Origin: an uncultured Porphyromonadaceae bacterium
Lineage (GTDB): Bacteria > Bacteroidota > Bacteroidia > Bacteroidales > Muribaculaceae
Assembly (NCBI GenBank): GCA_902495075.1
Contig: CABUVO010000020.1
Span: 18,257-82,256, forward strand
DNA length: 64,000 nucleotides
Direction of reading: 5' to 3'
Shown in pieces: positions 8,077 through 15,444 of the stretch (its first letter is position 1; each line of letters opens with the position of its first letter). The position numbers and the translations under genes are program-made. The notes below the pieces were generated by a model. It worked only from the letters and a program-made list of their open reading frames with translations, had not been told where the DNA came from and made no database searches.

Positions 8077-8178
8077 TGGGAGAAGTCCCATCACTATATT
8101 TAAAAAAGAGGCGTTATGTCTTCTTCTTGTATGCGATAAGCATATAAAAATTTGCCTACCACCTTCGCATTAAGACAT
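8077..8178 (+). promoter_or_regulatory. Structured 5' leader of unknown function
   Basis: The leader begins with a hairpin (TGGGA 8077-8081 with TCCCA 8086-8090). A second domain has an outer stem ATGTCTT/AAGACAT (8116-8122 with 8172-8178) enclosing a hairpin TATGC-GATAA-GCATA (8130-8144) and a conserved-looking CCTACCACCTTCGCATT loop strand. A leader this long with nested pairing suggests an RNA regulatory element or small RNA. It does not match a riboswitch I recognise. Confidence 0.5.
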
Positions 8179-8258
8179 GGCATTACAGTTCCACGCTTTT
8201 TAGATTAAATTGTGCTTATGGAAACTGAAGCGCATAATAAGTTTATATAATACTTTGT

Positions 8259-8750
8259 ATGAAAAAAATTCTATTCGTTCTTGTATTTGTGTTTTTTACT
8301 ATTTCTATTCAGGCACAATCTCAAAATCAACAAATGGAATTGCATCCTCTTGTTCAGAAAGTAGATTCTCTTGAACACGAATTATCATATCTAAAATTGA
8401 CGTACGAACTATATACGCTCAATTTAGACATAACAATATTTACCAATGAGGTTTACACAAAATCTATTGCTATTAAATTAGATTTATATAATCGGAATTT
8501 TAATTCCGAATTAGGCAAATTATATCAACAATATTATGACTCGTGCATACATAAAAAACAATCTATTTTGGAATTGATTGAAGCAAAGAAAAAGGTCTTT
8601 ACTATTAAAGTTATAACGTATCCTTATACTGAACGCGAGCTGAGTACATTAATGGCTATGTATGATGTAATCGATGGCACTTATAGCTCTCTAGAACGTT
8701 CTTTGAATATGCTGAAAATTACAATCGACGCATATCAAAAATTGATGTAA
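8259..8750 (+). CDS. Small secreted coiled-coil protein of unknown function
   Basis: A 163-residue protein with a clear Sec signal peptide (MKKILFVLVFVFFTISIQAQ, cleavage after AQA/Q-type site at about residue 20). The rest is a helical, heptad-like, charged sequence (residues 35-160), probably a coiled coil in the periplasm. I recognise no catalytic motif. It has its own promoter at 8038-8068 and a long structured leader, unusual for such a small gene, and no co-directional neighbour. The gene is AT-rich like the rest of the accessory stretch. Confidence 0.65.
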   Translation: MKKILFVLVFVFFTISIQAQSQNQQMELHPLVQKVDSLEHELSYLKLTYELYTLNLDITIFTNEVYTKSIAIKLDLYNRNFNSELGKLYQQYYDSCIHKKQSILELIEAKKKVFTIKVITYPYTERELSTLMAMYDVIDGTYSSLERSLNMLKITIDAYQKLM

Positions 8751-9423
8751 ATATTTGAGCCGATTCCAAAGGTTGACATCTGGAATATTATGGATATTTT
8801 CAGCCTATCGGATAACATGTTGCTAGGAAAATTCCCTAATATGCTAAGAAATTTATGAATGGCGTAATTTCCGTGTTGTCACTACATGTATAGTGCAGTT
8901 GTATCTGGTATAATGTTTTTTATTGTATCCGGTATAATGATAACATATGGAAGGGTCGGGCTTGCTGTTGAGAGTGGACAAGGGTCAACACAGATAATCA
9001 TCAATATCTGACAATGAGAAAAACAAATTACGCGAGTTCTGTGTAAGATCGCGTGATTTAGCTATTGTTATCCCGAACTCACGTTATAAACTTATAATAT
9101 TGCCTATACATGCGCTTAATATCTTGTCTTAGTTTGCAATCATCTACCATGTGTATCATCTAACGTATAATGTCAATTTTGTATATAAATTAATAGATAT
9201 TATAGGTATTCACGCAGGAAAGATCTGAAATCTAAAGCTAGGCTTCTTGTATAATAAAAGTAAACCAAGCTTTTAACTTTCAATAAGAGGAATTCCAATC
9301 TTTACGATTTAACGGATTGGAACAATAATAAACCAGACTGCCATTGAAAATTTATATCAGGGGCAGTCCGGGTGATGTTAATATTGAAATTTTACTTGCA
9401 GCATTTTTTGTTTTATTATTTAG
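8751..9423. other. Gene-free stretch with one short direct repeat
   Basis: About 670 bp of AT-rich sequence without a convincing coding frame on either strand. It contains two near-identical 17-bp direct repeats (8899-8915 and 8923-8939, one mismatch, 24-bp period) ending in GGTATAATG. No tRNA or rRNA signature was seen. Probably decayed accessory DNA. Confidence 0.5.
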
Positions 9424-9469
9424 TTGATTAGCGGATGTTGTATTTGTTGAGGATTTCTCGGAGGGGGAC
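9424..9469. repeat. Imperfect direct repeat R1 flanking the DUF6169-like unit
   Basis: A 46-bp element starting TTGATTAG and containing GTTGTATTTGT and GAGGATTT, repeated in the same orientation at 10246-10291. On the minus strand it can be read as a C-terminal peptide VPLREILNKYNIR followed by a stop, so it may be the remnant of a gene end. Confidence 0.6.
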
Positions 9470-9537
9470 GCGGTCACAACTCGGCATCGAATCATCAGTT
9501 AGTATAAAGAGCCGGATAAGTATAGCATAAATCTGGT

Positions 9538-10020
9538 TTATTTACTGAGGAGTTGATCGCCAATTATGGATACCGAATAAATGTGTTCTGATCGGCATAT
9601 AAAATGAGCGAATTTTGGTTGACCGTCTACAAATACCTCTATTCTATGGTCAATAAAATCATTTCTATTGTGTGATTTCATATAAGAATCAAACATTCTT
9701 GAGAATAACTTACTTCGATATTCCTGGGGTAAAAAATTGTTATGACTGGTTTTTATGTCAGTCTTATCATCACAATAGTAACATAAAACAGCATCTGGAT
9801 TTTCGTCCAAGAATCGTGCTAGTATATCGGATACTGTTGATAAAACTCTATAACCTACATAGTTGGTTCCTGCCATCCTTATTAAGGTTATGTCATAAAA
9901 AGTTAGACATAAAGTGGAGGGATCAGAGGTAAATAAGCTTAAAGTCTCTATATCATAATACGAGAGGGCGACTCTAATATGGTCGCCCTCATTATTATGA
10001 ATGTCAAAAGAGATATCCAT
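9538..10020 (-). CDS. DUF6169-like small protein, possible toxin-antitoxin partner
   Basis: A 160-residue soluble protein without signal peptide. The beta-rich first half and the middle segment (SDILARFLDENPDAVLCYYCDDKTD, then an RSKLFSRMFDSY helix) match my recollection of the Bacteroidales DUF6169 family. The start ATG (10018-10020) directly abuts the stop of a 44-codon gene upstream, so the two are translationally linked. The small-basic-protein plus larger-protein arrangement with a private promoter resembles a toxin-antitoxin unit, but no activity is known to me. The pair sits between imperfect direct repeats at 9424-9469 and 10246-10291. Confidence 0.65.
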   Translation of the reverse strand: MDISFDIHNNEGDHIRVALSYYDIETLSLFTSDPSTLCLTFYDITLIRMAGTNYVGYRVLSTVSDILARFLDENPDAVLCYYCDDKTDIKTSHNNFLPQEYRSKLFSRMFDSYMKSHNRNDFIDHRIEVFVDGQPKFAHFICRSEHIYSVSIIGDQLLSK

Positions 10021-10155
10021 TTATACTTTGATTGTAAATGTGCACTGATCTTTTTCCGTCAGTTTCTTTATCTGACGGTCTTTTTTTTCTTTCAACCCAT
10101 TGATAAAGCTTATCAATTCGGGAGAAGGTTTTTTTATAGTTATATTTTTTGTCAT
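10021..10155 (-). CDS. Small basic 44-residue protein upstream of the DUF6169-like gene
   Basis: ATG (10153-10155) to TAA (10021-10023) encodes MTKNITIKKPSPELISFING followed by a lysine/arginine-rich helix (KEKKDRQIKKLTEKD) and CTFTIKV. Evidence that it is real: a full TAAATTTG promoter at the right distance, zero-gap junction with the following gene, and a composition typical of antitoxin-like or nucleic-acid-binding small proteins. Similar PSP-plus-basic-helix small proteins accompany DUF6169 genes in my memory of Bacteroidales genomes; this is not verified. Confidence 0.6.
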   Translation of the reverse strand: MTKNITIKKPSPELISFINGLKEKKDRQIKKLTEKDQCTFTIKV

Positions 10156-10175
10156 AACTGTTTATTAACTGATGG

Positions 10176-10206
10176 CAAATTTACAATATATAAATGAAAT
10201 AAACAA
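10176..10206 (-). promoter_or_regulatory. Promoter of the DUF6169-like unit
   Basis: On the minus strand, TTG (10206-10204) and TAAATTTG (10183-10176) are separated by exactly 20 bp, matching the Bacteroidetes consensus. The 44-codon gene starts about 20 bp downstream. Confidence 0.7.
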
Positions 10207-10245
10207 CTAATTCTAACTTTTTAACGTACAAATGAATAAAAAGTT

Positions 10246-10291
10246 TTGATTAGAGGAAGTTGTATTTGTCGAGGATTTTGCGGAGACGGAT
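10246..10291. repeat. Imperfect direct repeat R2 flanking the DUF6169-like unit
   Basis: Second copy of the element at 9424-9469, with roughly 80% identity by eye. On the minus strand it reads IRLRKILDKYNFL and stop, in the +1 frame immediately after the end of the SGNH hydrolase gene. Confidence 0.6.
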
Positions 10292-10292
10292 G

Positions 10293-11408
10293 TTACTTGC
10301 AGCATTTCGCTGCTTTTGCAGCATCTATTATTTTTTTGAGTGCTGGTGTTGCATTTATTTTTTCAGCGATGTTTATTGCCGTGCGTTGGTATCCCATGTC
10401 GCCGGGATGTGTGCCATCTACGCTTGTCTCATGATCACTACCTGTATATAAGCCAGGCTCAAAAAAGTAGATATTGGGATCATTTTTCATGACTTTTGCG
10501 ATTTCTTCACGTGCCGCTTGTTCCTTATCATTTTCAAACTTACGTTTTTTCAAATCAAAGTTTTTCCATTCCCTGTCAACTGTTTCAAGGAACACAAGTG
10601 GAGTCTTCGGATGCTTTGTCCGTATTTTCTTTACAAATGGCACAAAGCGATCATGGATTTCCTCGGGTGAAGGATTCGAAAAGCAATCGAAGATAAACAT
10701 GTCGGCGTCTGTGTCACAAATTATGTCAGCAAAAAACTGTTCCATTTTCTGCTGTCCACTTGTACCATAGTTGGCAATGTCAACTCCTAATATTCGAGAA
10801 AGCTGGGCAGGCCAAGCCATCCCGGCGCGTGATGTACCCGAACCATGTGTGTAGCTTGATCCCATTGCCACTACCGGAGCACGCTTAATCTCTCCACAAG
10901 ATTCAATCCTTGAGTCTGGAGTAACTCCGATTTCAAGAGAATTAAGCTGCATGAAGGTCGGAAGATAAACAAGGCATTCCTTCATGGTTGTGTCCATGTC
11001 ATTTATCATCGTGGATTCGTGTTTTGTCCCTCTGAACTTTGGATTGCCGAATCCAGCCCATAGCCATTTACCATCTTTTTTGATGTAAAGATCCAATCCT
11101 TTTTCCGAAATCGATGCCATATTGGTGTGGCGAAGAGTGTCGAGTGTTGTCCATTTGGCGCGGATCACCGGACTATTTGTACGAAACTTTACAGCCATGC
11201 CGGTGGGCATGTTCAGATAATGGCGCACACGTGAAGTGAGATCAGGATATTTGTCCGTGTCTATTCTGCGCAAACGGGGACCATCTTTCTGAGGTTTGTT
11301 TACCATTGTCAGCGTAGACGCATCAACGTATTTCAGGTTCTTGGTACTCACACCCCATGTGGGGAGACAGAAGGCTGCGATGATAAGCAGCGGAATAAGC
11401 TTGTTCAT
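10293..11408 (-). CDS. Secreted SGNH/GDSL-family hydrolase (esterase)
   Basis: A 371-residue protein with an N-terminal signal peptide (LIPLLIIAAFCLPTWG), an N-terminal beta-sandwich-like region of about 150 residues as in Bacteroidales two-domain SGNH esterases, and a catalytic domain. Block I is GSSYTHGSG with the nucleophile serine at about 184, block II has the NYGTSG glycine near 216, and the Asp-His pair is in DGTHPGD (331 and 334). The family removes acyl groups from glycans or similar substrates in the periplasm or at the surface. It is last in the leftward unit, 15 bp after the phosphodiester glycosidase. The end (AAKAAKCCK) is odd: a +1 shift would extend it through repeat R2. Confidence 0.8.
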   Translation of the reverse strand: MNKLIPLLIIAAFCLPTWGVSTKNLKYVDASTLTMVNKPQKDGPRLRRIDTDKYPDLTSRVRHYLNMPTGMAVKFRTNSPVIRAKWTTLDTLRHTNMASISEKGLDLYIKKDGKWLWAGFGNPKFRGTKHESTMINDMDTTMKECLVYLPTFMQLNSLEIGVTPDSRIESCGEIKRAPVVAMGSSYTHGSGTSRAGMAWPAQLSRILGVDIANYGTSGQQKMEQFFADIICDTDADMFIFDCFSNPSPEEIHDRFVPFVKKIRTKHPKTPLVFLETVDREWKNFDLKKRKFENDKEQAAREEIAKVMKNDPNIYFFEPGLYTGSDHETSVDGTHPGDMGYQRTAINIAEKINATPALKKIIDAAKAAKCCK

Positions 11409-11423
11409 AATTAATATTGTTGA

Positions 11424-13136
11424 TTAGTTGATAATAATCTTTTCCACCTTGCTCCCTGCGCGACGGATGTAGATTCCCGGGGTCTCAGGTTTGACACATC
11501 TTACCCCTGAAATATTATAATACTCTATGACATCCGACTTTATGTCAAGCGGGATTTCCTCAACTCCTGAACCTCCTGCAACATCCACTACTTTGCTGAC
11601 TGATATGCCGTTGACGGTAGCAGTCAGTAATCCTGAAGCTGGAACTGTCCCGGCAGTGAAAGCTTTTCCGTTGCATTTACCAATTTCCGGATCGCAGGAT
11701 AGAACAAAGTCTGTTACGTTATTATTGATAAGCTCACCATACTGGTTATAACCGAGTATAACCGGAGTAAAAGATTCTCCGGCAGAGAGGCTGATAACAG
11801 GATGGTCAAATTCTATGGATGCAAGTGTTTTGTCTCCTTCCGGAGCGATGGAGAAGACCATCCATCCGTTGGCAACCTTGCGGGGATTTGATTCAGTTGT
11901 CTTGTTCACGATAGAGAAGTCAACCATGAGTTCTGCAGAGCCACCGGCATCGAAGTTCGACATATTGTAGCATCCGAAGTGGCGCGCAATTTCGCACATG
12001 ACGGCTGTGGAGCAACCTGCTGATTTACCATAAACAGGATCTGTAGACTTGTCGATTACGAGCATATAGAGAGTTTTGCCATCTTCCGAGCATCCATAAG
12101 CAGTACGGGAATAAACCATGCTGTTGTAATCTTCATTGTAATTATGCTCCGTGAGCTCACCTTTTCGCATCACCATGGCATTGCCACCGATAGCCTGTTC
12201 AACGACAGGGGTAATGTTCCCTTCAAAAGTCCAGTAATATTTCAATATCACAGGGTCACCTTCTTTAAGGGTTTGATTGGCACCTCCGAAAGAGACAATG
12301 GCAAGATCATAGTCTCCCAGTTTGCCACGGGCATTAGTATTCTTTTTAACTTCCTTGACAGTAAATTTGATATCATCACCACCAGTCCATTTCTCACCTT
12401 CGTCCATTGTGAGATATACTTCTATGCCATCCGTTACATCTTCCTTGAGTTGAAATTTCTTATTTCCATTGGCATCCTTGACTTCAGCATAAGGCATGAA
12501 TTCGCGGTCGCGACCATAGAAGCTGTTATACATGGCATATGCTTTGGCTTGAAATCCCTTGTTGCATGTCTGGATGTTTTTCTCTGTGCCCGAGGGAGCC
12601 TTTTTGAAGCATAGGGTAGGGGTGCAGTAATCAATATTCAAGGTCTTGTCGTAGGAGACAGTTACAACACCGGTTCGTTCCGTGCCGCCATCCCATTTCT
12701 CTTTGTTTTTGTTGGATTCTGTAACCATTTTGCCATTTCTCACACTTGCATTGCGTGTGATTCCGGCATAGAGGGGATATTCCTTTTGCGATCCGACCAC
12801 CCAGAAATTGGCATTGGCTGCCGCAAGAGGATGATGAGCATCGCTATCCTGGCGACGCGCTGCGGTTACGAGACTTTCCGTCCCCTTTGCCGATTCATTT
12901 GCGATCGTTGTTTCGATACGGTTATACGGGTTGTTGAGGTCTACGGTTACGAGATTCACATTCAGGGGATAGTCGGGGAGACGCAGACGGATGTATATGG
13001 TGCCCGGACCTATCTTACGTTCGATAAGACGTTCTGCTTTATATTGTTTTTCTCCTATCTGGATTTCTTCGGCATTTACCAGGGAGGTGAAGCCGAAAGC
13101 AATAGAAAGAAGAGATAAAAGGAATCGTGTGTTCAT
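11424..13136 (-). CDS. Secreted phosphodiester glycosidase (NAGPA-like domain) with C-terminal tail domain
   Basis: The best start is ATG 13136 (MNTRFLLSLLSIAFGFTSLVNA, signal peptide), not the in-frame codon eight residues upstream; the product is 570 residues. The catalytic part (about 40-430) has the NAGPA/PF09992 pattern: AAANANFWV, AVMCEIARHF with the preceding cysteine, and FDAGGSAELM, the equivalent of the family GGG/S motif. In mammals this fold uncovers mannose-6-phosphate by cleaving GlcNAc-1-phosphodiesters; the bacterial role is cleavage of sugar-1-phosphodiesters. It is followed by an Ig-like region and a C-terminal tail (EYYNISGVRC, PGIYIRR) shared with the next gene upstream. 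In the PUL this is the enzyme most directly suggesting a phosphodiester substrate. Confidence 0.85.
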   Translation of the reverse strand: MNTRFLLSLLSIAFGFTSLVNAEEIQIGEKQYKAERLIERKIGPGTIYIRLRLPDYPLNVNLVTVDLNNPYNRIETTIANESAKGTESLVTAARRQDSDAHHPLAAANANFWVVGSQKEYPLYAGITRNASVRNGKMVTESNKNKEKWDGGTERTGVVTVSYDKTLNIDYCTPTLCFKKAPSGTEKNIQTCNKGFQAKAYAMYNSFYGRDREFMPYAEVKDANGNKKFQLKEDVTDGIEVYLTMDEGEKWTGGDDIKFTVKEVKKNTNARGKLGDYDLAIVSFGGANQTLKEGDPVILKYYWTFEGNITPVVEQAIGGNAMVMRKGELTEHNYNEDYNSMVYSRTAYGCSEDGKTLYMLVIDKSTDPVYGKSAGCSTAVMCEIARHFGCYNMSNFDAGGSAELMVDFSIVNKTTESNPRKVANGWMVFSIAPEGDKTLASIEFDHPVISLSAGESFTPVILGYNQYGELINNNVTDFVLSCDPEIGKCNGKAFTAGTVPASGLLTATVNGISVSKVVDVAGGSGVEEIPLDIKSDVIEYYNISGVRCVKPETPGIYIRRAGSKVEKIIIN

Positions 13137-13226
13137 TTGTGAAATAATATAGCAATCCACAAAGTTAGCTGAAATTTTTAAATTCCAACCGACTTTGTGG
13201 ACTAAAATTAAACAACTTCTTATATT

Positions 13227-14036
13227 TTATTTAATGGAAACTTTCTTTACAGATGCTCCTTTGCGCATCACGTAGATTCCGGGAGTGAGGTTGTCGGGAT
13301 TGCAGCGCACGCCTGTGAGGTCGTAATATTCAACCGGTGCATTGTTGTCATCACCATTTATTGATGATACTCCAGATCCCCCGGTGAGATCGGACAATGT
13401 CACAGCGAGAGAATAAGCCATCTGTGTCGGACTGTCTGCTGTTGCCTTGTATGTGACCTTTGTAATCTCCGAGCTGGTGTTGGCAACCCATTCATTTAGA
13501 GTCAAGTCATCAGAAATTGTCTGTGTGCCTCCTTCTGTCACGACCTTCGTATGTCCGTTTGCACGCGCTGGGTTATCACCTGATTTGGCATTCATTACGA
13601 TTTTATCGATTTTCTTTCCTGCTGGAGCTGAGATTTCGATTACTTCAGTCTGATACCATCGGAGGTCACAGTAGAAATCTTGGGCAGTCGGACTATCGGG
13701 ATAGGTCTTACCGATAAGTCCGAAGAAGAATCTCGGGTAGTCTTTATATATGTCTGGATTGCTCAAAGAGAAGGAGACGCCATCTTTAGAGATCGTTTCG
13801 CCGCTAATGATTAAGACATGATTTTTGCTTGACTTATAGCAACGGTCTTTGGTTTCCGGTGGATTTTTACTTTCATTCACATACGTTGCTTGTTGGAGTT
13901 CTGTAACATTCATAGGTTCGAAAGTCAGCCCTGACAGGCTTGTGGGATCTGTGAAATCAAAAATAACTTCCTGTGCGTTGACAGCTGAAGCTACTCCCGC
14001 GATGGCGAGGGAAATGAGTAAAAATTTTTTCTTCAT
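13227..14036 (-). CDS. Secreted beta-rich protein with Bacteroidetes C-terminal tail
   Basis: The likely start is ATG 14036 (MKKKFLLISLAIAGVASAVNAQ, a clean signal peptide); the longer frame extends upstream into an intergenic hairpin and is rejected. The 269-residue product has a single predicted globular beta-rich region beginning VIFDFTDPTSLSG and no enzyme motif I recognise. The C-terminus (VEYYDLTGVRC, then PGIYVMRKG and a basic end) is the same type of tail as in the phosphodiester glycosidase and resembles secretion/sorting tails of Bacteroidetes. Probably a surface or periplasmic binding protein of the locus. Confidence 0.7.
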   Translation of the reverse strand: MKKKFLLISLAIAGVASAVNAQEVIFDFTDPTSLSGLTFEPMNVTELQQATYVNESKNPPETKDRCYKSSKNHVLIISGETISKDGVSFSLSNPDIYKDYPRFFFGLIGKTYPDSPTAQDFYCDLRWYQTEVIEISAPAGKKIDKIVMNAKSGDNPARANGHTKVVTEGGTQTISDDLTLNEWVANTSSEITKVTYKATADSPTQMAYSLAVTLSDLTGGSGVSSINGDDNNAPVEYYDLTGVRCNPDNLTPGIYVMRKGASVKKVSIK

Positions 14037-14072
14037 GATAAATAGTATTAATGTGTTTAAAGAATTGGTTTT

Positions 14073-14100
14073 AGGTCTCCGGGAATTATTCCGGAGACCT
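14073..14100 (-). terminator. Intercistronic hairpin in the PUL operon
   Basis: A 10-bp perfect stem (AGGTCTCCGG with its complement, 8-nt loop) lies between the BACON lipoprotein gene and the secreted-protein gene. It lacks a strong U-tract on the minus strand, so it may be a partial terminator or an RNA processing/stability hairpin that lowers expression of the three downstream enzymes relative to SusC/D. Confidence 0.45.
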
Positions 14101-14115
14101 GTGATTCCTATATAA

Positions 14116-15444
14116 TCAGTTTTCAACAATTTTGAAATTGTCCATAAACATACGCGACTGCTTGCCGTTAGGTTCCTGATAGAGATTGTCGAGTGTGCCG
14201 GGACCGGCAACGAAGACCACGCGCGATGTTCCGTCCATGCCCTGAACATTGATCGAGAACTGCGCCGAAGGGGTCTGCCAGATTACAGTGGCTGTTGAGT
14301 CGAGAGCCGGAATCATCCATGCGTTGTCATCGAATGTGAATTTTACGGCATCGAGAGTGACATTCTTGCCGTTGTCATCGCGATATCCCATAGTATATCC
14401 CATTTCACCCTGAGAACTGCAGTCAACAATCTTGCCGGGACCAAGGACGGCAACATAGAACATATTGTGGTCTTCTTTCACATTCTTTGTAGTTCCATAT
14501 CCAAGGGCAGACCAGGAAATGGTGGCATTTGCATTGTTTCCGAGTTCGGGAACTGCAGGAGAGCAGGCATCGCCGCCATATCCACCTTTGCCGAATTTTA
14601 CAAACTTGTCGCGATAATAGAACCATGTAGAGATGGAGGTCCATCCATGAGCAATCTGTTCATCTGTCCAGCTTGACATGCCTAACTCTGAACCATGCGC
14701 ATTCCAGCCGAGTATTCCTGCTTTAGGATTGGGTAGCCAGCTGAAATCATCGAAGAACGTAGCATATAGTTGTTCGATAGCCACAAGCTGGCGGATGTTT
14801 GAGAACTCACCTTTACCGCTGACAACCAGAGTCGCCATGATATCATTACCGGTATCATTAATCAGGTCAGTGCTTACCTTGATTTCCTGCGGGGATACGG
14901 CAGTAGCGGTGAAGCGAGAGGCATCCGTGCCTTCAACCGAGCATTCCCAGTCGAGGTTTGCATCAACAGTTATTGAAACCTCTCCTCCCGCACGCTTTAG
15001 AGTGACAAGTGCGGTAGAGAGTTTCAAGAATGGCTCACATCCCTTCTGACTGAAAGTGAGCAATTCCGGTTGTTCCACGCCGTTGAGCATAATCCTGAAT
15101 TGGGCGACTCTCTGCAGTGGGGTGAGGTTCTCGTCAGCATAGATGCGTATCAAACCATCGTCTTCTCCACTCATAGGATGTATCTTAGACCAAGACATAC
15201 CTTCTTCATCAACAGGAACAAGTTCCCATTGACCGACAGCTCGCACGGTATATTTTTTGCCGGCAGAATATGTTGTCATGTCGATTCCTTCCTGAGGAAT
15301 AATGAGATTCTCGATCTCTTCTACCATGAATGATGCCGGTCCTTTGTAGGGTTCTTCATCCTTGCATCCTATAAAGCCTAAGGATATCACAGAGAAAGCT
15401 ACGGCAACAGCCGTTTTATTCAAATATTTGATGTTCATCTTCAT
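14116..15444 (-). CDS. SusE/F-position lipoprotein with BACON domain
   Basis: The start ATG at 15442-15444 overlaps the SusD stop (ATGA on the minus strand), so translation is coupled; a second ATG at 15438 is possible. The 442-residue product has a lipobox (VISLGFIGC), one BACON-type domain at roughly residues 130-215 (LKLSTALVTLKRAGGEVSIT pattern with WECSV), and a C-terminal beta-sandwich carrying aromatic residues. In Sus-type systems such lipoproteins are surface exposed and bind glycan. The gene order SusC-SusD-this gene is the classical SusC-D-E arrangement. Confidence 0.8.
   Translation of the reverse strand: MKMNIKYLNKTAVAVAFSVISLGFIGCKDEEPYKGPASFMVEEIENLIIPQEGIDMTTYSAGKKYTVRAVGQWELVPVDEEGMSWSKIHPMSGEDDGLIRIYADENLTPLQRVAQFRIMLNGVEQPELLTFSQKGCEPFLKLSTALVTLKRAGGEVSITVDANLDWECSVEGTDASRFTATAVSPQEIKVSTDLINDTGNDIMATLVVSGKGEFSNIRQLVAIEQLYATFFDDFSWLPNPKAGILGWNAHGSELGMSSWTDEQIAHGWTSISTWFYYRDKFVKFGKGGYGGDACSPAVPELGNNANATISWSALGYGTTKNVKEDHNMFYVAVLGPGKIVDCSSQGEMGYTMGYRDDNGKNVTLDAVKFTFDDNAWMIPALDSTATVIWQTPSAQFSINVQGMDGTSRVVFVAGPGTLDNLYQEPNGKQSRMFMDNFKIVEN

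Noticed and set aside
8751..9423. tRNA or other known RNA gene
   Set aside because: No cloverleaf arms or T-loop sequence found by reading either strand; only a 17-bp direct repeat stands out.
14037..14249. 71-codon N-terminal extension of the secreted protein at 13227-14036
   Set aside because: It reads through an intercistronic hairpin and into the preceding gene, and the signal peptide begins at 14036.
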